Shown: in pieces, positions 24,576 to 36,600 of the stretch | Layout of the letters: each line of letters opens with the position of its first letter | Numbering within the stretch: position 1 is the first letter of the stretch | Assembly (NCBI GenBank): GCA_026413225.1 | Contig: CM048557.1 | Span: 65,772,987 to 65,836,986 of the forward strand | Direction of reading: 5' to 3' | Source: Otis tarda | Taxonomy: Eukaryota > Chordata > Aves > Otidiformes > Otididae | Length of the DNA stretch: 64,000 nt | Program-made: the position numbers and the translations under genes | Notes under the pieces: model-generated | Database searches by the model: none | What the model saw: only the letters and a program-made list of their open reading frames with translations | What the model was told of the DNA's origin: nothing

Positions 24576-27500
24576 CCTTTTCACCCTTCAAAGCTTTTCC
24601 TGGACTTAGATGTCCCTCACTGCAGTTTTAGCCCAGGCACTTTCCTTTCCCCGGCAGACGCAAGGAACAGCTCATTCCCATCCCGCTCGCAGCGCACATC
24701 TGGAGATGGTTACGTCTCCCACTCCGGTCTCTGCTACGTTTGCCTCTCTTTTCTAGACAAACAGTGGCAGCTTGTTCAGGAAAAAAAAAAACCGAAGAGT
24801 CAGTGAAGAGTTCAAAGTGCCACGAACCACGCGCTCCAGCATCACCCTGAAGATATAACGGGTCTGAATATGGCCTTGTTCTGTCATTTGTTGTGGTCCT
24901 CACTCAGTGCTCCCCCTCCAACGTGAAGCGTGGCCTCTGCGTACGACAGCACCTTGCAACATGACTCACCTCCACCAAGCAAAGCACATTTTCCACCCAT
25001 GTAGGTGCAGCTCCTCTGCTGGAGGTCACCACCACGGCTGCTGACAGGAACGCACGTCCGCCCCACGGCTGCTGCACCCACGGCCCGAACGTGCCCTGCC
25101 AGCGGTTTGCACCGACACCGTGCACGGGAGCCGCTGATGGGAAGGCTCGTGCTCCCGTCCCTCACTGCATCTCCTCTCGCAGAGCCCTTAAAATGCAAGG
25201 GAAGAACAAAAGCGTGCAATAAGTTGCATACCAGGAATAGCAGAAGACAAAATATCCTGCATAAATTCCTGGATGTAGCACACTGACACCCTTTTTTTCT
25301 CTTTAACAGACTCACTGAGCCTTAGCTGTAAAGCTGCAATCACCAAGACGCACACATTTTTTTAGTCCTAACTGAAATGGCAAATACCGTCTCCTGCAAA
25401 CCCCACAGTTCAGCCTGCCCGTCCTGTAGAGAAACTCCACACGAGTTTCACCCAGCTCAGAGCTGATGAAATCCCATCTGGAAGTGTCAGGGCCTCAGGT
25501 CAGTCTAAACACTCTTCTGGGAGCATCCTGAGCCCTCTTCCATCCCCCAGCCTCAGAGACGCTGCTCCACATTTTTGCCTTACTGTTTTTCTTGGCAGCT
25601 GTTGTCTTTCAAGTCAAGCTACGACTGTGTTGCTTTTAGGTACTTAGATTCATATTCTTGATTCATTTCTTCCCTAATCACTTGGGATACCACGTTTTAC
25701 AAAAGAGAGTATAATTAATCTTCCGGGTTTGTGCACGTGTGATGAAAAAGATGTGATCTGTGACAATTCAATGCCCTAGCTAGTTGCTAGACAATGGAAA
25801 TTTCTGAGTTATATCCAAAAAAGCCACACCCAGGCTCACAAAGACTGCAGCAGCTGACAAGCATCTTCTCCAGACTCTTAAACAGGAACATTTTTTCAGG
25901 GCTTTTTCCTTGTTGTTCTTCTAAACTTGGCCCCAAAAATCAGTTGCAAAAGAGCAAAGCTGGCAACTTACGCGGCGGTTCGATGAGTTCCAGAAGCTGT
26001 TGAATTTCTCACAACGTTATCAGCGATCTGGGAGACCCAGCGAGGCGCATTTCGTATGGTGATTGCCCTTACCTTGCTCCCGCTCCCCTCTAACATGCAT
26101 TCCTCATTCCTCACAACCTCGGTGGCGGGTTCGACAGCCGGCATCGCTGGCAGACAGCTCCAGCCTATCTCAATCACTCTCTTAGATGTTAACAACCCTG
26201 CAATGGCCAACGTCGATATCGGCTGCCCATAACAAAGCTATTAGAGTGACATTTTGGTAGGAAATGGTGGGAATGCTGCAGTAATCAGACGAGTTATAAA
26301 AGGTTAATGAAGATGAAAGGACAGAAAATACAAAGGAAAAGTCCAGGCAGACAGAGAGATTTTGGCAAGATTTGCTAAGCTGCTGCCTAGCCACACACTA
26401 ATACGTTTCCTGCATTTCCCAATCCAGCTGCTCATTTCCAGTAGCCTCAGCAAATCTGTATCACTGGGAGAAACGCTGAGCTGCTCTGTGGCTGGTAGCA
26501 TTTACAGTGACTCTTGCCCATTACTGAGCAAAACAGTCAAGTCTCCGAAAGGAATTTGGGAAGAAAGTCCAGTTCATCCACACACAGTGTCCCTGAGGAG
26601 GCTAAAGTCACGCGTGCTCCAGCTCAGCCAGCACACACGTAACGAAGCACTGTCGATGTGCTGCTCACCTAGAGACCTCTTCCCAAGTCACCTCAGTATT
26701 TTTGGAAGGAAAATTTTTCACTCAGTGTTATCAGAGAGCCGCTAAAAACAAGCAATCCTCTGGTACTGCTGGGTTGGACAGGGTGGTGCAAGGCACTCCT
26801 TCAAAACAGAGGGGAGGAAACTTCTTCATTTCTTTCCATCCTCATCATGGGACAATTCCTGACAGTACACTTGTACTGTAGTATCTGGATTTCACACTGC
26901 GGGACTTCAGTCATTCCCTTTTGAAAGCTATTTAATGCCTTAGTAGATGGCTTCATCACACTTTTTTTTTTTTACAGCGCTATTGTTTTGCTCATTATCT
27001 CTCTCACCACCTAAAATATCCCTTCTTCCTCACCAGCACTTCAGGCTCTCAAATGACTGCAGGCTCTTGCCTAATCTCTCTCCTACTCCTCGTCCGATGT
27101 CGGGACTGGTGCTTAGCTGAGCTATGCACATAGCTCGCTGTCAGCATCACCACGTAAATCAGTCTCTCCAGCTCCAGCACACTGCCGGTGCTATTCCCCG
27201 AATTCCTGCCACTCGTCACTGCGTCTCCATGGGGGGGTGCCAAGAAGGGGACATGGGCCCGCTGGGTGGGATCAGACAAGCTCAGCAGAGAAGGACTTGC
27301 AGCTCATGTTCTCCACAGCACAGGGCATCTGCATAGACAACCTAGCCTAGAATTCATCCTTCGGATGATCTTCCACCAAAATTTCTCCATGCTTTTTCCA
27401 ACTTCTCCATTTCTCTTGATTCTTTGCTCATTTCTTTTGGTTCCTCCCAGTTCCACAGTGAATGCAGGTTTGACTACACTACATTTAGCACTGAGATCAT

Positions 27501-30354
27501 TTATGAAGGCACCATGTTCAGTCAGATTTACCACCAGCACCATCTGTAACCCAAGAGAGACCTCTTTCATCCCAGCCACACGTCCTCCTGCAATTATGGC
27601 TGTCAATACTGATGTCAAGGGTACGTGTAGGCAAACAGAGTTTACTCACTTCTAACTCAGTCTTGATACAGCTTGCCCTTTGGGGAACTGGGATGATGCT
27701 CCCTCCTTTCCCATTCCCCACGGCAGCACAGACTTTTATGTTTCATCAGTGGTGTGACCACGGTCACGGTGCACAACACCGGCCACCCCAGTTGCAATGT
27801 TGGCCATGCCCAGCCTGGACAGCAGAGACCCAGCACACAGCAATCCCCACGATGGACAGCAGCGTCAGCCTCTCCAGCCTTGGGATTTTTGTGGCCTTTG
27901 AGCTGGCTTTCAATTTACGCGAGCTGCCATAGCCATGCAATGGCTTTGAACTGCCTGGATGAGTAAACCGCCCTGACAAGCTAGAGTTCACGGGGATTGC
28001 AGTCAGTCATATTACAGCCCATGACAGATTTAATTGCAGATTAGCAATTCCATAGCAGAAATATTACAGGAGACTTGAGATCCTAATTGTTTCCTGCTTA
28101 AGATAGGAGCTTAATATTATTTTTTCAATCCCAAGTGCTGACAGCCAATATTTTGGTGTGAAAAAGCTAAAGAGGCAATCGCTGCCTCACTGTGAACAGG
28201 TAACAACTTCCAGAGTTCAATCTTACACCTTAATTTGTTCTTAATATTCGGATCATGGCAGCAGCCAGGAGGCATTATCAAGCTAAGTGCTCCTTTGTGT
28301 CAATACACAGCAGCAGCAAAATTCCCTGCCCAAATGCGCTGTGATTGTTGTGTTTGCTGGAAGAAAGCCATGCTCTCTCCTGTGCCATACTAATGCACTT
28401 TCAGCGACGGAACTGATTAGGATTCCTGGTTTGGATTTGCTCAGATCTAGCTTGGTTGGTTTTTTAATCTTTGGGATAAGCTGTTGAGAGAGAATTAGCT
28501 GTTTAGATATAAATGCATCGCTGGGAAACAGTTTGCCAGCACCCGCCGCAAAACGACTTCAGTGTCTGCTCTGGCGAACGGCTGCCAGATAATGAAGTGA
28601 CAATCAGGGCTGAGGGGGCAGAGGGGGGATTTTTGGCTTTCAGGAAGCACCAGACATCTCTGCCTGATTCTGTCTCCGCTAGCACAGAAATTAAGAGAGT
28701 GCTGAAGAACATGTGCTGAGAGTGAAAATAAGCACCCTCTGCTCTTCTCAGATTTAAAATGATGGTTGGTAGGGGAATTACGGCGTCGTCAATGGAAAGG
28801 CGAGGCACGGGGAGCATTGCGAGGGCTGTCTGAACCTCACAGCTCTCCCGTGCTGTATTTTGATACAGCTGCCTAATGAAGTCTGGCAGGCCACGCGTCC
28901 TTTCCGTCTCGGCGAGGGTGACAAGCAGCATCGCACAGGCGAGAGACACCGGGTCTCGGGTTTAATCTGACGGCGAGCTTCTCCCATCTGAGTCTCCAGT
29001 GTCTGACAAGAGGAAATGCTTCCCAGCATGCTGTCATCTTGCAAACAGCAAGGAGGCCAGGTGTGCTTCTTCCAGAAGGCTTCTTTCTCCAAAGGCGTTC
29101 TTTTTTCCCAGTCCTGAAAGTATCTGACTTAGCCACACTCCTCCGGTTGCCTGTTGTGTGGTGGCAAAGCCTCCTGAGGCTAAGGAGGACCCAGGAGTGA
29201 CCCACCACCGCGATGAGCTCTGCCACAGCATCCGAGCACTGCAAACTGCTGGGACCCCGCTCCCGTACGCTCATCACTCCACTTTCTCTAGGGCTGGCCT
29301 CAAATTGGGCGGCAGCACAGACACACGGACCATAGCCTAAAGATCTCAGATCCAGAAGCACTGGCTGCACTCCGCCTGAAATCAATGTCCTTTCTAATTC
29401 TCATGGATGTCAGAAAGATTTATCCGAAAAGATCTTGTTTTACAGCCTGTGTCTTCTGGCGTATTTGCTCTTTCAGTGCTCAGGGTTCACAGGCTACTGC
29501 ACCCTCCCCAAACCCTCTCCCACCCGTGCTGGAGGGCTATAAATTATAACAACCTTCAATGCATTCAGCTGTGGTCCCGTCCATCATCTGTGCGTGGCAT
29601 TAACCCTGTGAAACTTGGTCACCCAGATCTGCGTTTCCCAAGCTTTGAATCCTTATCCATCGCTAAAGCCCCTCAGACAGCCGAAGAATGAAGCGCGTAC
29701 AGCAGCCGGCATTTCTAAAGGAAACTTGATGGCTTTCTGACACCCGACACATGCAATTCCCAACAGAGTTAATTGAGGCTAATTCCTCAAAGGCTGAGAT
29801 GAGAATATCCCCATAAATTATGTTCCTGCTTCATTCCAGACAAGGACGGCATGAATGCATTACACGCAATCCCCCAATTTACAGTATTAAAACCAGCAAG
29901 TCAATCAAGGAGACAGCATAAAGTCACTTGAAAGCTGAAATTCATTTTCAGCCTCGCTCCTTCTGTGCTGCAACCTGAAAGACTGATTTTCAGGGGCATC
30001 TTTCATATTTCCAGGCACAGCAGGACACATTCAGCAAGAGGAGCCTCCTCCATGGATGCGATGTGTTTGGTGCAGCACAGCCCCGGTTTGGGGGGGATTT
30101 TGCTGGGGTGCAGGTTTTTTAGGCCATTATTGAGGTAGCTTTTCAAAGATGTTTCTAAAGACTTTCAGGTTTCCAAGACATAAAGAAAAACAATGGAGGA
30201 CCGAGGGCCATCGCAGAAAGCCAGGACTGATTTTTGGAGAGGGTCCGCAGACACGGACACACGAAATCTAACCTATAACACTGCCACTGCCAATCCGCTC
30301 TCATTAACAGAGAGTTATTTTTAAATCCTGTGGGTTTTGGACACAATACTAACA

Positions 30355-30500
30355 ATAAGTTATTTTTAAATGGCAGTTTAAAGAAATAAGCACATTTCGT
30401 GTGCCACTCATGTCACTCTTTTAGGGACTAAAATATAATTGAATTGTACTGTAGGGATTATGCAAATTAAAGCCAGATTCAATAAAAACTGCCCAGCTTC
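30355..30500. promoter_or_regulatory. Possible conserved non-coding block with POU octamer
   Basis: AT-rich unique sequence with a perfect octamer ATGCAAAT (30460-30467) directly followed by TAAAGCC, and several ATTA-type cores. Conservation cannot be judged from one sequence. Confidence 0.25.
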
Positions 30501-30695
30501 TGTGCCGCTCAAAGTCAGAAAGACTGAAAATACATTTCTGGGAACATTTACCGCCTTGCAGAAGCTTTGGAGATGTAAAAGTTGGAAATGGTTTGAGCTA
30601 TGACCTATACCTAGTTAATTATTTATTGTAAGATGCATGAGTGCTTCATGTTGGATACTGGGAAAATAAACATCCATGAAGCAAAGGTGGAAAGC

Positions 30696-30785
30696 TTAGC
30701 CCAGATCAAACAGAAAGCCTGTGACAGAACCAGGATACTGCGAGTCCCATCACGGCTTGACCCCAAAGCCGTGCTATAACCTGAT
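30696..30785 (-). mobile_element. MIR-like SINE fragment, reverse orientation
   Basis: AGATCAAACAGAAAGCCTGT, then GACAGAACCAGGATACTGCG and AGTCCCATCACGGCTTGACC resemble a reversed MIR core and head. Divergence is high. Confidence 0.5.
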
Positions 30786-31249
30786 ACAGACTAAAGAGTA
30801 AGACTTCAGCATCACGTGCCACATTATAAATGATCCATGGGGCAACACTCACTTCTTCATTTATAAGGTATCTTAGACATGCAGTATTTGGCAATTAATG
30901 TTTGCACCAAGTTCAAGCCCAGCTATGGTGAATCAGCAGTAATTCTCACTGACTTCCACGGACTTTAAGGGCCCAGGGAGACCTTAACAACTGTCTCACC
31001 TGACCTTCTGCACAATGTATAACAGCTTCTGCCCCAAGCCCATAACTCCTGACTGAGCTATGACCCATCCTCAGGGAAATATGCAGACTCAACATAAAGA
31101 CGTAGAAGATGGAAAACCCAACTTGTCCTTGAATCACCGTTCCAAGGTTAGTTGCTTTCCTTGCTCCGAGTCCTCCAGCTCTAATTAAGCTGACTCTCTT
31201 TCCCATTGTAACCTTTTCTGCTAGAATGAAGCATCACCTCCTATTAGAC

Positions 31250-31345
31250 ATTTCTTCAATACACAGGTACTCCAAGACCACAATCAAGTCATCTCCTAAC
31301 CTCTTTGATCGGCTAAACCAGGAGCATTGCTATACATAATATATT
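31250..31345 (-). mobile_element. Old CR1-like fragment, reverse orientation
   Basis: CACAATCAAGTCATCTCCTA followed by a CCTCTTTGATCGGCTAAACC block resembles the reverse complement of the old amniote CR1 segment that encodes the conserved LFS..K..L..D region near the ORF2 end. Only about 100 bases are recognisable, so family assignment is tentative. Confidence 0.5.
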
Positions 31346-31544
31346 CACCACTGGCTGCATTGTAGGTCTGTACACGCCGTGATGCTGCTGCTCTCTTGCC
31401 ACAGGTCATCTGAGGTTCAGTAAATGTCCACACAAATGCCCTTCTCCCAGAACTAACACTGGATCATCTTTATATCTATTACACAGCTCAAGAGCAGCGA
31501 TAAACTCATATAAATTCTTCTACTTTCCTCTGTTTTGGAGAGAG

Positions 31545-31560
31545 TAATTAATTAATTAAA
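31545..31560. promoter_or_regulatory. TAATTA homeodomain-type site cluster
   Basis: TAATTAATTAATTAAA gives three overlapping palindromic TAATTA cores, the preferred site of many paired and Antennapedia-class homeodomains. It may equally be a simple TTAA repeat. Confidence 0.25.
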
Positions 31561-34500
31561 TGCTCGGCTCAAGAAGTGTTAAATGCACTGACACAGCATC
31601 CCAAATACATTTAAATAAAGTAATATTTACCTATAAGAAAACATAACGGTGATTTAAACACAGTTCTTAAGGATTCAATGGCAAAAAATCGTGTTACCAG
31701 TTCAAACTCACAGAAAAGAACCTACTTTAGGGAAATCCATTTTCATTTCTATAAATGAAAGGCTGGAGAAATATTGTTCGTCAATGATACATGAGCAATA
31801 TAGCGTTCTGTTCCTCTATTCCACCCGAGAGATAACGTTAATCCTTTTGATTTATTCACAGCTCCTTAACTAATACTGTAATAAATGGTATTGACAATTG
31901 AACTCACTTCTGTAAGAAATTCACTGTGTTTGCAGCACCTACAGTAAGAAATGCCTTCACACTCCTGACAGGAGATCTAAATAAAATTAAAGAGCTGAGA
32001 ACAAAGGCTGTAGAAAAAGCAGATAGGCAGAGCAGAGCTGATTAGGAAACGTGACTTGCTTATACGGGGGTAATTTTTGTATACATCTGAGCCAGTATAC
32101 TGCACATAAAGATGCTGGGGGATGTTCTTCGGTTTAAACACATGAATCTTCAGTGCTTTGCCTCCCAACATAGAGATGGCTGACCACCACATAGCGCTGC
32201 CTTTGAAAAGGCTGGCAAACATCCGCATCAGTTTAATCTTATTAAAATACAGAGCACTTTAAAGATATTATCCCCAGTGACTTACGGATGGCTCAATTGG
32301 TGCTACAATCTATGCAAGGCTTCGAGTGATGAAACTGTATGAGCTCCTGCCTCATCTCTCCTCTTCAAAACGGTTGCAGAGGTTACTGCTATCACTGGCT
32401 CATCAGCGCTCAAAGGAAATACTTTCAGAAGCAGAACTAGAAATGTCTCCTCTTGCATTACCAGCGTGTAATTAGGGGAAAGCTGCATTCCTTTCAGCTG
32501 TACACACAAAGTCACACAAAGCGTTTTCTAGAAATGGACTTAACTAGGGTCAGACAACAGCAATCAGCTATAACTCACTCAAGAGCATTCAAAGGAATTA
32601 ATACCGATTACAGGTTATGAGCTAATTTAGTCGTTCTTCTAAAAAAAAAAATAAAAAAACCCGCTCTTGTTAAAAAGAGAGCACCTGGCACAACAGAGCA
32701 CTGCCAGCCTGCCACAAAGAGCCGTCTATTACACCCCTGCGGTGCGCACGCAGCAAATCCACAGCATCAGCAATAGCTCAGGACGAGGCACCAACCCAGA
32801 ACCAAATTCCTACCATTTAAATACCGACCTATGATTATTCTCAGGCAACAGTAGCAAAAAGCAGCCTAAGGTTTGATTGCTGAAAGAACATAATATTACA
32901 CAATTGCACGACAATAATTATAATGATCCTGAACTGCCAGGGCTTTGGCAACTTCCCTTTAAGCTACATGCTTTAGGAAGAGGGAAAATGTGGGCTGTAT
33001 CTGAAAAAAATGAAATCGTCTCCTGCTTGGGGAGCGCGAGAGAGGGAGAGGTGCCTGTGCTGTGCAGCGCAGCCGCCTTTGGCTTCGTCCAGAGACACGA
33101 AGCCCACACGCGCCAGCAGCTCCGCTAGCGCAATCAGCAGGGTAAATTGTCAGCTTTAACGGTTTTGAAGTGTCTCCCAGGCAAGCTACCTTGTAATGAA
33201 AACACATTTGCTCTCAGCTAAACTCACAGTCCCACACAATGGGACCACCAGGAGCCACAGCTCAACCGGCATTTGTTCAGTTGTCCTTCAAAAAGTGTTA
33301 AGCAATTTGTGTTTGTACCCTGCTATTTATTAAAGCTGGTTGAGGAAGGAGGAGGATTCAGTGCCTGCTTCAAATCATTCCCCCTGGAAATGGTCATTTT
33401 TACCCACAATGAAAATAAAGGATTCCCTGTGCCAGGAGGGCATAGCTCAAGTCAGAGTAATCCCTCTAGCGTCTCCCTGCCAGGTGACAAAAGAACAGGA
33501 GTTTTTCTGAGTAAAGGGGGAATTCTCAGCACAGTTGTCATCTCTCTGCTCCGTGGAAGGCTTTTTAGTGTGCAAGGAGAGGAACAGCTCAGCACAAACA
33601 GCAAGACATGGAGATACTCACTCCCAGCACAACATGACATTGCCTGGAAAACTTGCAGAGGGAGGTGTTGTTACAGAAAATGTTAATATTTTAGTGGATG
33701 GCAGAAAGAAAACACAAGCCATAGTGTTTAGAAGAGCTGCCCAAAACATTTCAGTCCTTCAATCTCATTTTAACAGGGCTGGGATGCTGAAAAGGCATGT
33801 TGCTGTTTCTAAGGAATGTGACCTGTTCTGCAGAGATGTAAATCAGAACTAAAAGGGAGGGCGATGCAATATTTTCAGCCACCCGTGGGATTTATCCCAT
33901 CGACTTTCCTCAGAGCTCAATAGTCAGAGACGGAACAAAGGTGGCCAGAGAAATCTGGGACATATTTTACCAGGAAAGATAAGCACAAGAAGCCTATGAT
34001 GGGGAATTAGATGGCCTGAGGTGTAAAAGATGTCTCTGTGAAGTTAAGGACATCTGCGCTGGGGTCCACTGATTAGCCTGGAGGATGTGACACTCCCAAG
34101 TGAGGGGGAATGGCAGGAAATTTAGCCCGGAGAGTTTCCTGGCCACATCACTGTCACCTCCACAGTCAGAGCACGACCAGACCCAGCTGTGGGCAGTCAC
34201 CTTGGGATAACGTCTTGAGTTACCAGTGATACACAACGGCAGGTAAAAGCAAAACCATACCTGTGACCTGTGAGATTAAAAAAAAAGAAGGCTGGGAGGA
34301 AATAGAGATTTTTGTGCTTCAGGCAGAAGTACGCTTTGTGGAACTTCAGAAAAAGAGGTCTGTCTTTATAAGGGCTGCAGTCTGCTTCTCTCCCCATTCT
34401 CCAGACAAATTAACCCATTTTTTTCACTTATTTTCACTTGTGTCTCAAGGCCAGAGCCAGCCTGTTCGAGTACTCTGTCTCCCCACTCATCGTATAGCCA

Positions 34501-35117
34501 ACAGGATAATTTTGCAGCCAGTGTTCTAACTGCTTTACAATCCCTAACAAAGATTTAGACCGTTCTCTGCTTCACCTTCGTGACGATGTGGCAGGCTCTG
34601 CCAAGAGGAAATCTTCAAAGGACTTTGCATCATTCATAAGAAAGTTGCAGCACCCAGCCAGATCTGGACTCGGGATCTCCCTCTGTGAGCTCTGCTGTGT
34701 GAGCAGCCCCCGGTTATTCCTCCCTTCTGCTGCTGCCTGGGGAAGACCTCACACTCCTGATACTGTTTTTGCTACAAAAGAGTGCTTGAGAAAACAAGCT
34801 GTAGGGTGTCCCAGACCTCCCAGTTCCCCATCCCATGCTTTCCACAAAAATCTGGAATTTCCAGATAGGTTGTGAAGCTGCTGCAACATCCTTTTGCGAG
34901 ACGAGCGCACGAACTCAAATCTGAGGCAGATCAAGGAATCACCCTACACAGATGCCTCTTTCCAAATACCTCGTGCTATCGTCCAAGTCTTTTAACTGAG
35001 TCCAGCGTCCTCTTCGTGATTACCCAAGGCTTCGTTAGACATGCAAATGAGACACTCATCTAGGATCTTCTTAGATGAGGACTTTGCGATGCATTGCCTG
35101 CCTTTCAGTGACAATGC

Positions 35118-35139
35118 TTTTTTTTTTTTTTTTTTTTTT
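35118..35139. repeat. Poly(T) tract, 22 bases
   Basis: Uninterrupted T run. No retroposed body was recognised on either side. Confidence 0.9.
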
Positions 35140-36399
35140 GGCTCATACTGGAGACTTGCTGAGTGTGCATAGGAGAGTAAGCGCTCACAAACCAGGGTTT
35201 TGAGGAGCTGACAGCATTCCCAACTGACGGCACACCAGCTCGCCTGTTCAGCAAAACCACTGTGAAGAGGAGCAAGGAGCAGGCAGGCAGCCAACGGAGA
35301 TTGCTGCCTCCCGTGCTCATCCTCACCTTCCTTTCATCCTGCAACCTCACTTACCCTTCTGACCAAAGCTGTAGGCTTCAGGCTGAGGCTGGCTGCCTGT
35401 TTGTACGTTATTACTCCTAAAAGGGGCTTTGGACACTGGTACAGTGCAGGGTAAGAAAGAAAGTGCAGTCACCACTTCGGAATCAGCATCTAACACACCC
35501 AGTAGTATCTGAAGCACTGGATTATCCCAACACTCATGCTAAGAACTGGTTTTCCAGCTAACTGCTGAGAACTGTTGACATTTTGAAACACATTCCCTGA
35601 CGGATTATTGCAATCAAGTTGTGGGCATGGCACTATTTAGTAGGATTTATTAGGTGCTGCAATTTCGAAAAGCTTAAACGTCATCAATGAACGAAGCAGG
35701 CAGTTATTAGGTAATAACCTAGACCTACTAAATATTCACTCTCTGCCTGGATTATTCCTTCCCCTACACCAACATTTTGTGATTTTAAAATGCTTTGATA
35801 GGATGAAGGTATTCTGCAGCTGTAGGAATGGGAAAAGCAGGGATCAAGGGAGATAGTAGGGGAAGAGCAAAAGCTCAGAGTAACTCATGGGCAACCAGCA
35901 GCTCAAAGGCTGAAACTGCCAGATCCATCCTGGCAGTGAGCTTTTGCGAAACATCTTCCTGGGACAGGGCGTTTGCAAGTGCCAACAGCACTGGAGAATC
36001 CACTGGCCTGCCAGCAGCCAAGGAGTAGCAGCTCTGGCCCAGGGTGATGAGAAAGCCTGCAATCCCAGTTGCTCTGCGCGGGCAGCAAGAGCCGCACGCC
36101 CAGCGCTGTGCAGAGCAGCTCATTTCAGCCCCCAAAGCAGCACAGCCCGGCCAGCATGATGCTATACCCACACAAATAAACCTTGCTCGATGCACCTATA
36201 TTCTGCTTGTTCCACAGCCAGTTCAGCTCTCCACTGTGCAGCACCAACTTGCTCCAAAAGACCAATACTTACATTTTTAGAGTCCAGGATGGGCTCCTCC
36301 ATACTGCATTTGAGCATTATTTCCACATGCTGCTGTGTTTTGCTAAGCCATTCTGCTAATTTCCAGGAGGATCCCACGGGGTTAAGGAATTAGCCTGGG

Positions 36400-36600
36400 G
36401 CATGGGAAAGTTGAGCTTCATTCCTTGATCTGCCAGAGAAACCCCAAGTGCCACTGGGCATATCACTCAGCGCCTGCACTTGGGTCTCCTAACTGTAAAA
36501 TAGGGATAGGAACCCTGTGAGGGTGTTGGCAAGAAGATAAAACGTATTACCATCTGGGAGGTGTTGCGACGCTGTGATAAGAGGGGCCATGCAAGAAACT
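36400..36600 (+). mobile_element. MIR/L2-type SINE 3' region
   Basis: CACTGGGCATATCACTCAGC, then a GTCTCCTAACTGTAAAATAG block and GGATAGGAACCCTGTGAGGG follow the familiar MIR order (gggcaagtcacttaacc, then cctcatctgtaaaatggggat, then acctcatagggttgt). Weakening similarity continues to about 36600. Confidence 0.6.

Larger units (their letters stand above)
24576..31249. other. Gene-poor interval with AT-rich, possibly conserved blocks
   Basis: No exon recognised. From about 28000 on, several AT-rich stretches rich in ATTA/TAAT homeodomain-type cores (28005-28130, 29740-29960, 30355-30500) look like vertebrate conserved non-coding DNA. A MIR-like fragment lies at 30696. Confidence 0.5.

Noticed and set aside
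28503-28949. 148-codon minus-strand open frame
   Set aside because: Overlaps two other frames; no family resemblance or splice context.
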